Below, piece by piece: positions 33,741 through 45,200 of a stretch of 64,000 bases of DNA. A program made the position numbers and the translations under genes. The stretch lies in NCBI GenBank assembly GCA_030765045.1, contig CM060962.1, positions 168,373,194 to 168,437,193 on the forward strand, in the 5' to 3' direction. Position 1 is the stretch's first letter. Each line of letters begins with the position of its first letter. Source of the DNA: Tenodera sinensis (lineage: Eukaryota; Arthropoda; Insecta; Mantodea; Mantidae). The notes beneath the pieces are model-generated. The model was given only the letters and a program-made list of their open reading frames with translations. It was not told the origin of the DNA and ran no database searches.

Positions 33741-36009
33741 AAAAACCTTTTCAGTTGAGAAGTTGAGCTCCAACGCTAAATAGTTCTTAGTCCTAGCAGA
33801 TGGTACACAATTAAAAAGGCGATGTGAAACCGGATCACTGCCCTCTGTTAGCAAGTTACGGAACACGGTGTAGAACTGTAGGTAGTCTTCACAGCAGGTG
33901 TCAGATTGCGTTTCTGTGAGGAAGCATAGGTTGGGTACTCTGACCCACAGAAGTAGAATAGTATACATCTTTAATGTAAATTTTGAACAATCACATATGG
34001 ATTATGATTGAGTTTGACTGTAGGTATGTCAGAGAACACTGCTGAACGTTGGAATAGTTATTAGGTTCTCAAGGTAAAGAGCCTAAGATATGGAGGACGC
34101 TCATCGTCAGCGTTTACTCTTCCCTCAAGAAAGCCGGTCCATTATTTCCTCGCCACTAACTGCACACCAAACTTCTCTTTTCCAAGCATTAAGAGAGCAC
34201 TTCATGTAAGAGAAAAAGTTTCACACAACTCCAACAGCGATTATTTTCTACATGCTACGGAAGAACTTTTGAGTAGGCCCATTTCAGATGAGTACTAACG
34301 GATATAAACAGCGGCTCCAAAAGCAAAAAGTGAGGCTAACAGGTAGGGCAAAAATTAAATTATCCCAGTTCTTTCGACAATAGTCTACCTAGTCCAATGA
34401 ATACACTCATTGGACATTAGAGAAGATTAGTCTCGTCCAGTTAACGTTTCTGAAACCGATCGCAAAGAGCGTTAGATGTTCCAGTGCGAGCTGGAAGTCA
34501 TGCACCACTGAAAATGTCAAATTCTGAAAATAAATCTCTTGTATTTGTTTTGTAAACATTCAACGGTTTATTTTCTTCCTTTCTTTTTTACTTTAATTTT
34601 CAAATCATTACACTTCAAATTTCTATTACTTATCCGTTTCATTTATCTTATGGCATTGCTCAAGATCGACATACAATGCTTTGCTGGTTTTAGTTTAAAA
34701 ATGATTTTTGATGTGTGTATTATTGTAAATTTATATTTTACAGCGTATTTTTTGCCCACCGAAACCCTTCACCCCAAAAAGTTACGACACCTTTGATTGT
34801 TAAGACTTCTAATGTGTATGAAAAGCTTCAGAAGAATTGGATGAAAACTCCATATCGTGAAACATTTTAAAGAAGCAAAACTGCCGAAAAAAGAAAAGAA
34901 AAGAAAAAATTTTGAATAAGGGAACTTTTATTCCTTGCTGAATATAAACATCCACAGTTAAAAACGCAAAGGTGTGTTCTGCAATCATAACCCTGGAATG
35001 TTTTGTTTGGATGCGCACTTCTGATGGCCCTCGGGATTTTTAGCTATGACAATGCTTTCGCTAAAGCGGCGAAGACAAAAAACTTCAACCTGGATATACC
35101 TACATGTTGCCGATGTCCACTATTATATTCAGGTCCGATGCGGTTGTTGTTCAACATATACCAGGGGGCCCACGCAAGCCGTCCTCTGAAGTTCCATGCG
35201 TCCCGCATATGTTAGCGCAAGACGGGTTGCCTCGTACTGCTGTTCAACGGGGAAGTGCACGTACAAGCGAACCTTCACTGAGCTGTGCTGCCATCTGCGT
35301 GCGTTTTCCTCCTGGTTTCGCTCTGGTAAGGTGGCGTGGCCCTCTGTTTGTAGTTCGAGTTAGGTCTTAGAGAATAACAGGTAACAACTGCAATGCACTC
35401 CAGTGAAGACTACAAAGATATGACAAAGATCTGTAAGGAACTAGAAAATCCAGGCTGTGTTAAAAGAACGAATACGTCATGCTTGCGCTTCAGTGTCCTC
35501 AGAAATATTAAGAGGTGACCATACTAATACTGGGAGGTGCTTACATCAATGCATTCAACAAACCGGACATGCATTGGAACATTTGTATTATGAATAATAC
35601 AATAATAAAGATAGGTCAGCCTATAACATAGGTTTAAAGAAACAAATTAAGTATATCCATTATTCTTTATTGCATTCTAAGGCATAATAGCATTTATTTA
35701 ATATTGCTAATTGTGATACAATTATAAATTAGCTGTCAGAAGTTCATTTGTCTTGAAACAGATAATTATTATCCTTTGGCCTTCTGCGTATTGTTTTGCT
35801 CAGGGACAATCATTCCTCTACACAGAAACCTTTCTCGAGCCCAGGAATCGAACCGGGCACCCTTGATACAGCAAGCAAGTTTTCTAGCAACGAGCGATAG
35901 GACCAAGTTATAGCTGTGAAGTGTTCGTTTTCAAGCGCTGGTCTCTCCCTCTCCCCTTTCTCTCTCATCTCCCCCTCCCTCCCCCTCTCTCTTGTTTGAG
36001 TTAACGTCA
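33741..36009. other. Mostly unannotated stretch
   Basis: The only internal repeat is the 35094-35157 block shared with 37300-37362. Region 35.1-35.37 kb is relatively GC- and CpG-rich with an open plus-strand frame but no motif. TCTC/CCCT low complexity lies at about 35940-35992. Confidence 0.4.
35094..35157 (+). repeat. 64-bp dispersed direct repeat, copy 1
   Basis: ATACCTACATGTTGCCGATG, ATTCAGGTCCGATGCGGTTG and TTGTTCAAC recur with few changes at 37300-37362, about 2.2 kb away in the same orientation. Confidence 0.8.
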
Positions 36010-36205
36010 TATCGGACGGTGAATGAACGAAATGTGTGAAATGATGCTCAAATGGACCTTACCTGACATTTGTCTTCTCAGGATAAGGGAAACCCTCGGA
36101 AAAAAACCTTATCCGGATAACTCACCCGAGATTCGAAGCGAGATTCGAACTCGCGACCTCTGGAACGTGAGGCAGTCACACTAACCATCACGCTACAGAG
36201 GCGGG
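36010..36205 (-). mobile_element. tRNA-derived SINE (family C)
   Basis: The reverse complement begins GCCTCTGTAGCGTGATGGTT (A-box arm). It has a perfect T-arm GCGAGTTCGAATCTCGC (B box) and then a body GGATAAGGTTTTTTTCCGAG / GGGTTTCCCTTATCC. The 3' acceptor strand is missing, so it is a SINE head rather than a gene. The AACCTCGG-type body segment recalls polyneopteran SINEs; that is memory only. Confidence 0.75.
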
Positions 36206-37224
36206 CAGCGCTGGTCTCACGTTCAGCCAGGTCTCCTCTCTGCTTGTGAGGAGTCCCCTGAAATATTCTGCTTAGGCAAACCTTTCGGCGTCTGTGCTAT
36301 CCGGGATTAACTAGCTAACTTCAACGAACCAACCGACAATTTAAATAATATATACCAGGTGAGTTAGCCGCCCCTTATTTTTTGGAACGTAGGCCACCCA
36401 TCAAACGCCATGTGCACTTTGGACCAGCTTGGCGCTTACTAAAACGTATTGCTTGACGTTCTTAGACAGACGAATGAGCAAAATTTATAGGAACAGCGGT
36501 TTAAGGGACAGAATGTACTCCTCGCTAAAGTACTCCTCAAAAACATACGACTCGTTTACTGAGAGCGAATTTCGGGTTTCCAGCCGATTTCACGAACTCC
36601 TTATTAGAGTGTACAGAGCAAGGCAATTCAGTAAACGCCTTTAAAAAAACGGACCTGTCATATAAGTGCATTAACAACATGAGGTAAAAAGAAAATGGCG
36701 GATTCTTGTTCTTAGAGCAGGGTTGACTGCAAAAAACTGACAGACACGCCTTATCCACCATGGACCCGTACAGTCATAACGCACAAATTATTAAATAACG
36801 GCTTATTTAAATTTTGGCGTAAACTACGTGTCGTAGAACTCAAGTAACATGCATAATAGCTTTTACCATTTAAGTAATAAAATGCCCAGCAAAAGTTTGA
36901 AACTGTCTGAAAGGACTAAATTACGCCCGAAAAGTCGAGAGGTGGCAAAGACATAGCACCAAGTGTACTAGCTCTAGGGTTTGAACAAGAAGTGTTCTTT
37001 CAGTCAAGAATCCAAATAGCTGAATACAATTATAACCGTTTCCTGTGCGCTATCCCCAGAGATATGGCCTTGCGTCTCGAGAATGTACACATTTTTTTTC
37101 TGTTCATCAAAACTTGGAAACCGAATTCACAATTATCTAATTTTAAAGTCTCTGAATGTCTAGGATATAATTTAAAGCATTTTCATGTTATATATACAAT
37201 TATTTAAATTTTTTCTAATGTAAA
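36206..37224. other. Unannotated stretch
   Basis: No recognised features. Confidence 0.4.
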
Positions 37225-37530
37225 ATTTTTATAAATTTAAAAATCTGGAATGTTGACCCAGGATTAAGAAATTAGGTTTGTTCAATGGTTCACATGTATA
37301 TACCTACATGCTGCCGATCTCCAATATGATATTCAGATCCGATACGGTTGTTGTTCAACAGTTCATCCGATGTATATATTTAAACTGTTTATAACGTAAA
37401 ATTTTTACTGTATTTTATTTTTATTGCATAATCTGTAAACGACAAATGTTTGTGTTATTATTGTTGAAACAGTTATTAAATTTGAAATTCTGGAATGTTG
37501 ACCCTGGATTAAGAAATTAGGTGCTAGAGT
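37225..37530 (+). repeat. Local direct duplication with a dispersed 64-bp block between copies
   Basis: CTGGAATGTTGACCCAGGAT-TAAGAAATTAGG (about 37244) recurs as CTGGAATGTTGACCCTGGAT-TAAGAAATTAGG at about 37486. Between them, 37300-37362 repeats the block of 35094-35157. Confidence 0.8.
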
Positions 37531-37939
37531 CATATATACAGATTTTTATTTTATTTTTAGTTCATCCTTGTCTATGTAGTTAGACTGATATTTTCTTTCT
37601 ACAAATATTAGACTACGTACTGAAGGACAATGACGCATCCAAATTAGCTGTGAACTTTTAGGCCTAGTATCTGGTTCACCAGTACCATAATTCCTGGGAT
37701 ATGCAGCAATGCAACACCCTAACTAAATAAGGTTAATATAGCTTTACTTTGGCACTACATTTACTCCAAAAGGTAGCTTTTTAACGAAAACAGGCCACAG
37801 CAACAATAGACATGTACATTCAAGAACAATGCGCTGTTTGAATGCATAGATCAGTGATATTATGAGGATAACAGTTTCTGCGACGACAAAGCGTGAATAA
37901 ATGCTTAAAACCATGAAGCAGAGGTACACATCGGATATT
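37531..37939. other. Unannotated stretch
   Basis: No recognised features. Confidence 0.4.
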
Positions 37940-38480
37940 AGTTGTGTAGTGTATGCAGAGGGAACGCATATTGCTGCCCCCTCCTCTTAGGGCCTAATGT
38001 GGTAGGTACGGGAAATGGCAGTCCCGGAGTCCCGAGTCATATTCTCGATTGGGTCCCTCTAAGGAGCAAGACAGCCTATGCCGTACGCCCAATCATCTTT
38101 GGTCTACAAACGTGTTTGACCTCTCACCTGGTACCTCCCTGAACACATTCTGAAGGATACCGAAGCGCGGGCCGGTATATGACGAACAAAGGGTAACTGG
38201 GTAACGCGTAATTCCCAGTCCTAGGTTATCTTGTAGGAATGTGTTCGTACCCATTGATATAGGTCAGTCCCTGGGAGGGGTCATTGTATGAACTAATGCC
38301 CTCCTGAAGGCGATTAGCTCCCTCTGTCTATACACTGGGAGGTGAGACCCTAGGGTGAACAAAGTCCAAGCCAGGACTCTCACCTAAGGCGGCGTGGCGC
38401 CCAGGATATGAGCATGTCATCTGAGACATTTGCAATGATGGAGGACTAAGTCACCATGGCGCTAAATAAAAAACCAACAA
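37940..38480. other. GC-rich block, probably retroelement-derived
   Basis: GC content rises sharply over about 0.5 kb. It ends GCGCCCAGGATATGAGCATG...ACCATGGCGC, followed by TAAATAAAAAACC, which resembles a retroelement 3' end or UTR. No long frame has a motif. The LINE ORF1 relic starts about 80 bases further on, so the two may be one damaged insertion. That is inference. Confidence 0.4.
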
Positions 38481-38599
38481 AACATTTAACAGTATTGGAA
38501 AAGAAGTAGTCGAGTATTCTAGTCTTTACTAGTTATTAATTACAAAACAGAGGAAGGGAAAAGTTTACATTGGTGAATACTTTCACCATACAAAAGACT

Positions 38600-38965
38600 G
38601 TACAAAATAACCGATTCAGTGCAGCGAGAATACTTAAAGCCAACCTGTTGGTCAGCTGCCCGGTACGTGCAGAGATGCACAGGATCTTGAACTCCTAGAG
38701 CGGTATAGTAAACACCCGCGCATTGGACGGTGTGTCCAATGAGGACCTAGAATATCAACGTGTCACTTCCGTGTATCGGCTTCAGCGGAAAGAACGAGGC
38801 GCATCCGTGCCCTGCTCCTTACCTTTGATCGGGTAGACCCCCCATTGATATTAGGCCACATACCGAAGCCGTTCAGATCTTATAAGTATCAGCGCTTTTG
38901 TCACACTAGGGATTTCTGTAACGGCCAAGCCACCTGCGTTAACTGTGAATGCATCTTGTAACTAG
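38600..38965 (+). pseudogene. LINE ORF1 (gag-like) relic with mutated zinc knuckle
   Basis: With two stops, the plus strand reads ALDGVSNEDLEYQRVTSVYR then LQRKERGASV. In the next frame LTFDRVDPP is followed by IPKPFRSYKYQRFCHTRDFC and NGQATCVNC (about 38820-38960). Arthropod Jockey/R1-like LINE ORF1 proteins have LxxQxVxxVxRIxRK...PYIPxPLRCFKCQRFGH...C, the last part being a CCHC knuckle that binds nucleic acid. Here the first two cysteines have become S and Y and the G before H has become C, so zinc binding would be lost. No reverse transcriptase follows; M1 sequence begins at about 39005. Confidence 0.75.
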
Positions 38966-39004
38966 ACGAATGCACTTCACCAAGTTGCGTTAATTGCAGC
39001 GTAA

Positions 39005-39219
39005 ACTATTGCTAACTATTTTGGTTAAAATACCATATGTTTAAGATATTTTCACGTTAAATGAAATGTATATCTTCAATTTTCTGGGAGTGTCCTCAGA
39101 AGACCTCTTCATTCTGGATGACTTTTGCGTAACTGGAAAATTGTAAGTGGTAAGAGATAATGAAAACCGTGCCACAAAAAAAATGTAGATCTCATCAAAA
39201 CACAAATTTATGTGGAATA

Positions 39220-39277
<58 letters not shown>

Positions 39278-39470
39278 TCGAGTGAACCGTTTCGGGGATA
39301 TTCCTTGTTATTTGTCTGAATCTTCCAATATCTCTACTTTTCTCTTGTGCAATGAGAATGGAACTTCTAAGTCATTACACAGCAAACAGCTTTAAAATGC
39401 TTAACTATCCTTTAAAGCCTAGTGTATTTCCATATTCCCTTTGAACCTACAAGAAAGGTTTAATTTCTCA
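39005..39470 (-). mobile_element. M1 fragment, minus orientation, with 53-T expansion
   Basis: TTGGTTAAAATACCATATGT, AATGAAATGTATATCTTCAA, GGATGACTTTTGCGTAAC, GAACCGTTTCGGGGATATTC and CCATATTCCCTTTGAACCTA are M1 blocks in order. The short T run of other copies (TTTTTTGTC at 53527) is here a 53-base T tract. It breaks off before the right terminus. Confidence 0.8.
39224..39276. repeat. Poly-T, 53 bases
   Basis: Perfect T homopolymer inside M1. The poly-Phe frame through it is not a protein. Confidence 0.97.
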
Positions 39471-39554
39471 TATATCAGTAATCGAAAATATGGTTTCGCT
39501 TAGTGCTGAGACCTGATTTTAAAGAATATGTCTATAACGATATTAAAAGAGCAT

Positions 39555-40425
39555 GGGACAAATTTGATGTGTTGCATTCACATGACTTTTTCTACTCTTG
39601 TACTAACCATTCTTACAAGCTCATTCTCTTATATCTTCTTCGTGTTAGTTCAGATAAACATTTGCAGAAATTATCTTATTGTTTATCTTCTTGTAAGTGG
39701 AAAGAGAATGTGGAAATGCAGTAGGCTTTGAGAGATAGTGAAATCTTTCAAAGCTTTCAAATTCCGTTCTGTTTGCAACGGTAACATATAAAAAATGAAA
39801 AACGATGTTTCATTTGACAGAAGTGTAAGTTCTCCAAAACTCACACAAATAACAAGGAATATCTCCGAAATGGTTCATTCTACAAAAAAATTATTTAGAA
39901 ATAAAATTGTGTATTTTAGCAACATAAGCATTCTTTTGTATAGAAAGTATTGTTCTCTCTTACGGTTTACCAGTTATGCAAAAGTCATCCACAGTAAATA
40001 GGACTTAATGGGCTATAGCCAGAAAATTCAAGATATACATTTCATTTGCCATAAAAATATCTCAAACATATGACATTTTAGTCAAAATCGTTAGGCCGTT
40101 TTCAAGAAAATAAAAACTTTCGAAACATTTTCCATGTAATGGGTAGTTTAGGGTGAATGAATTTTCTTCAAAATCTTCGCGTCGCATCCTTAAGACATTA
40201 AACTTAAATACCAACTTTGGTTTTTAACCGACTTTTCGTTTTTGAGTTACGCTGTCCACAGACTGACATACAGAGACAGACATACACTCACAGATACGAC
40301 TTTTTTTCTAAAAATGCCTTTTATTTATTCAGGGGGCCTCAAAGCATATTTCCGGTGAAACCTCGACATCAAATTTTCGGGTGGAACACAATATTTCCTC
40401 TACTATACTATACAGAGTAGAGAAA
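39555..40425 (+). mobile_element. M1 element, plus orientation, nearly full length
   Basis: It begins GATGTGTTGCATTCACATGA-CTTTTTCTACTCTTG and ends CAGAGTAGAGAAAGTGAAAA. Interior blocks follow the family order (GATAAACATTTGCAGAAATT, ATATCTCCGAAATGGTTCAT, GGTTTACCAGTTATGCAAAA, CCATGTAATGGGTAGTTTAG, TTTTCGTTTTTGAGTTACGC). The microsatellite site is short here (ACATACAGAGACAGACATAC), so this copy shows the pre-expansion state. Confidence 0.85.
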
Positions 40426-40854
40426 GTGAAAATCTGTGAATGAATGTTTGATGTGTTGTGCGCTCGAAGCTGAACAATTTTCCTTATAGGAGGCTAGGAA
40501 TGCAAATGGAGGTGAATCATCCAGATAATTCTGAAGAGGTCACTTTTCGTTTGATGACATTAAAGATTCAGTAAAACATTCAATTCATGTGAGCAAGCTA
40601 AAAATATATCTGCACCGGTGTGCAGAGGAAAAATTCCTAACTAGCAGGGCTTACCTTATTACTTTTATAACCATTATTTGCAGAAACACAAAGTATAACC
40701 AATACAAATTTGGTTACCATTCATTCAATTGTTATGTAACCAGAATTTATAGTAGGGTTACTTCTTTGTTTACTTACGTTCCCGATGACATCTGTGACGG
40801 GACAAATCGACCTAGTAATAGCAATATTAATATCATACTGATAATCTTATGCTA
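40426..40854. other. Unannotated stretch
   Basis: No convincing feature. HSIHVSKLKIYLH at about 40580 is discussed among rejected calls. Confidence 0.4.
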
Positions 40855-41160
<306 letters not shown>

Positions 41161-41827
41161 CGGAAAATTATAAGGAGAGGCATATAAATAGCAATATGAA
41201 TAAACATGATAGCAATAATATTCAGAAGTCATGCATCCAAAAAGTAGCGAAACGGCCATTAACATACGGTCGTAAAACAATGCAAACAAAAAGTCCACCA
41301 ATGAGAAACGTAGAACAGCCGATAGGAGGGGAAAAATCTAGAGTCACTGTCGGTAACAAAACTGAAAGGCACGACTCAGAAAGAGCGCGCCCCGCATAAC
41401 CATTGTAAGACTAACGTCGACAGAAAGTGCACGTGTCTCTCTCCGACAGAACATTACAAAGTCTAACAGTCTCGGAAACTCACAAGGATGCATAAATTCA
41501 TAACACCTTTAGAATACACGATTTCTAAAATAATCGGGGAATTCAGTTTCGCGAATAAATAATCTTCGCGAGTGTATATGGTTGCAAGAGAGAAAACAAT
41601 CTGTACGTAATAACAGTAAGTTCGCAGGAGAAATTAATTCAGAGTTCATTATTTCACCAATGCTATACAACCCACGAGATAAGAGTCACAGCCGAGGTAA
41701 ACTTTGTGAGCTAACAATTATCCAGCTGCACATCATAGGGCGGTTAAAAATTTAAAACGCGTCAAATTATGTCTTATGTTTCTAAATTCGCACATGACCG
41801 CACTGCATATACCTGGGTTTGTGTGTA
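41161..41827. other. Unannotated stretch
   Basis: No recognised features. Confidence 0.45.
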
Positions 41828-42015
41828 CAGTGGAACTTGGATAATTCGAAGATGAAGTGACAAGAAAAAAATTCGAGATATCCAAAACTTCGAACTACAA
41901 AACTTAGGTCTAAACTGGACGTTTTAGCAATACAGGTACATACATATATCCAACATGATTTTCCGTTTGTCTCACACTTTTTCCCTCCATCCATTTTCAC
42001 TCGAGGCGCTGCTGC

Positions 42016-42186
42016 TTAAAATTTTCTCCTTGTTCTACAGATAATTGACAAAGTGTTCGGTAGTATCCCGTATTCTTTCGCGGTTTCAGACTTTTTCTTC
42101 AAACCTTTTTTAACTTTTCGAATGGCGACTTTTTCCCTAAAAGTTAGTCCTGTACTGGACACGCGGTTTGGCATTGATTTGCAACA
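42016..42186 (-). pseudogene. Tigger transposase N-terminal DNA-binding domain fragment
   Basis: FREKVAIRKVKKGLKKKSET, AKEYGILPNTLSII and RRKF fit the first helix-turn-helix of Tigger/CENP-B-like transposases, with a one-residue gap in the usual VAIIRKVEKG. The apparent upstream residues in the same frame belong to the inserted hAT end, so the original start codon lies elsewhere or is lost. No second HTH or DDE domain follows. Confidence 0.85.
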
Positions 42187-42194
42187 CACTAAAC

Positions 42195-43583
42195 CAGGCA
42201 TCGGCAAACATGTACTCAATGAGGTCTCGCAACTATGACGTATCAGGGGCAACGCTTACTCTGTCTCCCCCTCCCTCGCAGCCTTAACTGGCTCTGCATA
42301 CACACCGATCACGGGCGAACTGTTCTGTCGTAGTATTTACCTGTACTTCTAAACATGTCTATGAAAGTGTAATTTAATACTAAGACTTTAAGATAAATTT
42401 CTTTATTTATAACTTTGAAGGATATTAGTTTATTTAACTTAGTCTTAGTATATTCATAGAATTAGAGTGCATCTAATTATTCCTGGTCTATTAAATTTGA
42501 TATCTAGAATAGCACTTTGAAGATTTCTTCTCTCATCATGTAAGGAATATAAGGTGTTTGTTGTGCTCTAAAGTTCAAAAAGGCACTCATCAATGCAACA
42601 TCAAACGGCATTATGATACATGTCATAAGATCACCATAAAATGATAGACAAGCATGTATTCATAAATTTACACCACGATTTAAAGTAGCATAACACTGAT
42701 GTAGTGCCCTTTATTCATTTTTTTTTTCAGGTCTAGATTGGACTAACCAATTGCAACAGCTCAAAGAGCAATAGTGAGATAATACACCTAATATTAATTC
42801 AAATATTATAACTGATAGACAACTTCACGCCAACTATGTTGTTGCTTTGGAGACTACTCAGTCACTGAGGTGTTTTAGTGATGGAGATTTCATAAAAAAA
42901 TGTGAGAGTAAAGTTGCCAACATAATTTGCCCTGAACAATATGAAATTTTTGTAATATTGCATTATCACCAAGAACCATACAGAGAAGGACACATAAAAT
43001 AGCAGAAATAACCGAAAGAGACTACAAAACGAGGTCCATGAATTTATAGCCGTTTCTCTCGCGTTGGATGAAAGCACTGACAACGTTGACACAGCACAAT
43101 TGGTAATTTTCACTCGTGGAGTTACTAACAACCTCTCGATACAAGAATATATCCTTGAAGTCATTTCACTTAGGGAACATACAATAGGGACAGAATTATT
43201 TCAAGCATTTAAGAAATATGTAGAAGAAAAGAAACTGAATCTAAAAAAAAATCTTGTATCGCGATTAACAGATGATAATTTGCGTGCTATACCGAGAGTG
43301 GCTACTTGTGATATATCACTAGATCTTCATGGTACATTACAAATAGAAGTGAATTGAAATATATTGCTCCAATATCTAGGCCTACCTAAAGTATCGTAGA
43401 CCAAAATAGCTGGATTCAAGTATATGTACTATTCCTTATTGTGGTCTGCAGCGAGCGAGTCCACCACTGACTCTGAACGAAGGTCAATGCCATCCCCTGT
43501 TCTACATTACGTCATGTGCATTGCGGGTTGCATGTTGAGACGTCATACTGATACCTCATTGAGTACATGTTTGCCGATGCCTG
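42195..43583 (+). mobile_element. hAT transposon nested in Tigger, with perfect 8-bp target duplication
   Basis: The ends are CAGGCATCGGCAAACATGTA (42195) and the inverted TACATGTTTGCCGATGCCTG (43583), with a further TCAATGAGGT in both arms. The flanks carry CACTAAAC at 42187-42194 and at 43584-43591, a perfect 8-bp duplication as expected for hAT. CAGGxxTCGGCAAAC termini are typical of a large hAT lineage. The element is 1389 bp and internally deleted. Confidence 0.97.
42540..43357 (+). pseudogene. hAT transposase remnant: BED finger, DESTD block, dimerisation end
   Basis: An intact BED-type finger is visible at 42540-42629: C-x2-C in RCLLCSKVQ and H-x4-H in QCNIKRHYDTCHK. In another frame 43020-43240 reads LALDESTDNVDTAQLVIFTR and EYILEVISLREHTIGTELF, the first-catalytic-D block of ZBED5/GTF2IRD2-like hAT transposases. 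It then jumps from KKLNLKKNLV directly to SRLTDDNLRAIPRVATCDIS, which in relatives is the very C-terminal end of the dimerisation domain. The second and third acidic residues are thus deleted. Autonomous relatives are roughly 600 residues long. Confidence 0.9.
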
Positions 43584-43991
43584 CACTAAACAGCAGGAAG
43601 CTCATGCGACTACTAAAGACGCACGTGTTTTAAACAAGGGGATGTGGGAGCAGGTATACAAACTCAAGGCCGGCAGCTAGGAAATCTTTTCCTCCCCCAC
43701 CCCAAAAACAGCATTCCAACTGCGTTCCAACAAAACAAACAACCGCGGAGCGATGACTTCTTTTACAGAAACACATGGACAAAGTTATTGTATTTAAATT
43801 TTCGCGTTTAGATTCATTTCCGACTGACACTCTGAACAAAAATTTCGAATTAAGGAAACTGAAATTCGAATTAAATGCAAGTTTTTGCACTTTTCATACA
43901 AAATTCAAGGTACCAAGAAAAATATTCCAATTAATGACGATTTAAAATTATAAAGGTTCGAATTACCCAAGTTCCACGGTATATATAAATG

Positions 43992-44165
43992 GGATTACAG
44001 TGCCCTGTGTTATCAGAGATAGCCGTCTCAGGCTACGATGCCGTTAGTGTGTGTATATGAACCGGATGTCACGGTCCTGTGTTATCGAAATTTAGTCCAT
44101 GTTAGCTTACGACGCCTGGGTTAGTGTATGTATATGAACAGGATGCCAGGGTCCTGTGTTATCGG
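43992..44165 (+). repeat. Tandem repeat, 72-77 bp unit, about 2.2 copies
   Basis: CCTGTGTTATC starts units at about 44002, 44074 and 44151. GTTAGTGTGTGTATATGAAC / GTTAGTGTATGTATATGAAC recur within units. Confidence 0.85.
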
Positions 44166-44967
44166 AAAGGCAAAATTATCTCCCGCCATCAATAGCCAGG
44201 TAATTATAACACCGTAACTCAACTCTTTCTCCACTTTTACCAAATAAACGCAGATGTTATCGCTTAGCTAAATTTGTTATATGTGCTACCCAATAAAAAT
44301 GTATACAAATAAGACCAATGTAGTTACTGCCTGCCGTTGACAGTGGTTTCATGGTTTATCCCTATAATATTTAGCCATAGGTTCTACTTTACCAGTAGCC
44401 TTGCGTTTCTTTGGAAGAATTCCAAGCTTCTCAGTAAGAAAACACAAGAAAATCAAAACAAAGGAAAGGCCAAATTTCACTATGTTATTACTCCACGATC
44501 TACGTCAGAAAGTTCGCTGTTCCTTTGTTATTTTATAAGGCCGGAAAACCTAAGTAATTATTCTTAAGATGACAATGTTTGAACTATGATTATCTTTCAC
44601 AAAGGTATAGTTGGTCTTGCAAGATTTTGTAGGCATTACATAAAGTTAAATAACTGTGTAAAATGGAGTGGAATTTTCAATTCTAAGCTAGGCATTATTT
44701 TTCGCGTGGTGTCACAGAATAACTATACCCAGTTTGGTTGAAATCGCTGCAACGGTTTAGCAGCCTTTAAGAAGTGCGCGTGCACACACATGTACATCCA
44801 CTCACTCACCCCCAAACGTGCATCAACAAGTTCCTCCGCACCGTGCCAGTGCGTACCGCTCAAGATAACTTAGTATCCTGTTTATTTACATTACCCTTCG
44901 TGAGTTACATACGTGAATCTATCATATACTTTATTTCGTGGAACGTTATAAATAACCATATTCATAT
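44166..44967. other. Unannotated stretch
   Basis: No recognised features. Confidence 0.4.
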
Positions 44968-45200
44968 CGATGGATTTGTAGAGGTGGGCCAGTTCCATGG
45001 GTAGCACGGTCGCCTTATCTGACACCTCAGGGTTATTTTCTGTGGAGTATTGTGTATGGCACTTCTGTGACGTCAGCAGAGGACCTTATTGCTCAAGTCC
45101 ACGGACCGATTGAAAATCTTCAAAGACGGGTCATATATGTGAAGCCCAGCACCGTCGATATAGCCTCTGCAATGACGTAAGCCCGTTTGTAATGTAGACA
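44968..45200 (+). pseudogene. Tc1/mariner-superfamily transposase, third-D region fragment
   Basis: The plus strand reads RWICRGGPVPWVARSPYLTP, then QGYFLWSIVYGTSVTSAEDL and IAQVHGPIENLQ (44968-45120). After a shift it reads CEAQHRRYSLCNDV (about 45140-45180). Relatives have RWIGRGGPxxWPxRSPDLTPxDFFLWGxxK, with the catalytic D in PDLTPxD. Here SPYLTPQG has lost both aspartates. All upstream domains are missing. Confidence 0.85.

Larger units (their letters stand above)
41828..43979 (-). mobile_element. Tigger (pogo-superfamily) DNA transposon, internally deleted, hosting a hAT insertion
   Basis: The ends are CAGTGGAACTTGGATAATTC (41828) and the inverted GAATTACCCAAGTTCCACGG (43979), each followed by the TA target (41826-41827 and 43980-43981). 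CAGTGGAACxTxGxTAATTCGAA is the Tigger-type terminus. On the minus strand, about 42190-42016, the element encodes LTFREKVAIRKVKKGLKKKS and AKEYGILPNTLSII, the N-terminal psq/CENP-B-like helix-turn-helix of Tigger transposases. The DDE catalytic domain is absent and the sequence runs straight into the left end. Without the nested hAT element it would be about 755 bp, so it is a non-autonomous deletion derivative. Confidence 0.9.

Noticed and set aside
35003..35370. CpG-rich segment with GGTAAG-like sites as a 5' exon and promoter
   Set aside because: No initiator, no coding motif and a dispersed repeat at its start; the evidence is too weak.
36131..36205. Possible tRNA gene on the minus strand
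   Set aside because: The D-arm and T-arm are good, but the acceptor 3' strand does not pair with the 5' GCCTCTG and a SINE body follows directly.
40560..40640. HSIHVSKLKIYLH as the end of a Gypsy-type integrase (VHVSRLKPY)
   Set aside because: The match is a few residues in a short frame without any upstream integrase motif or LTR.
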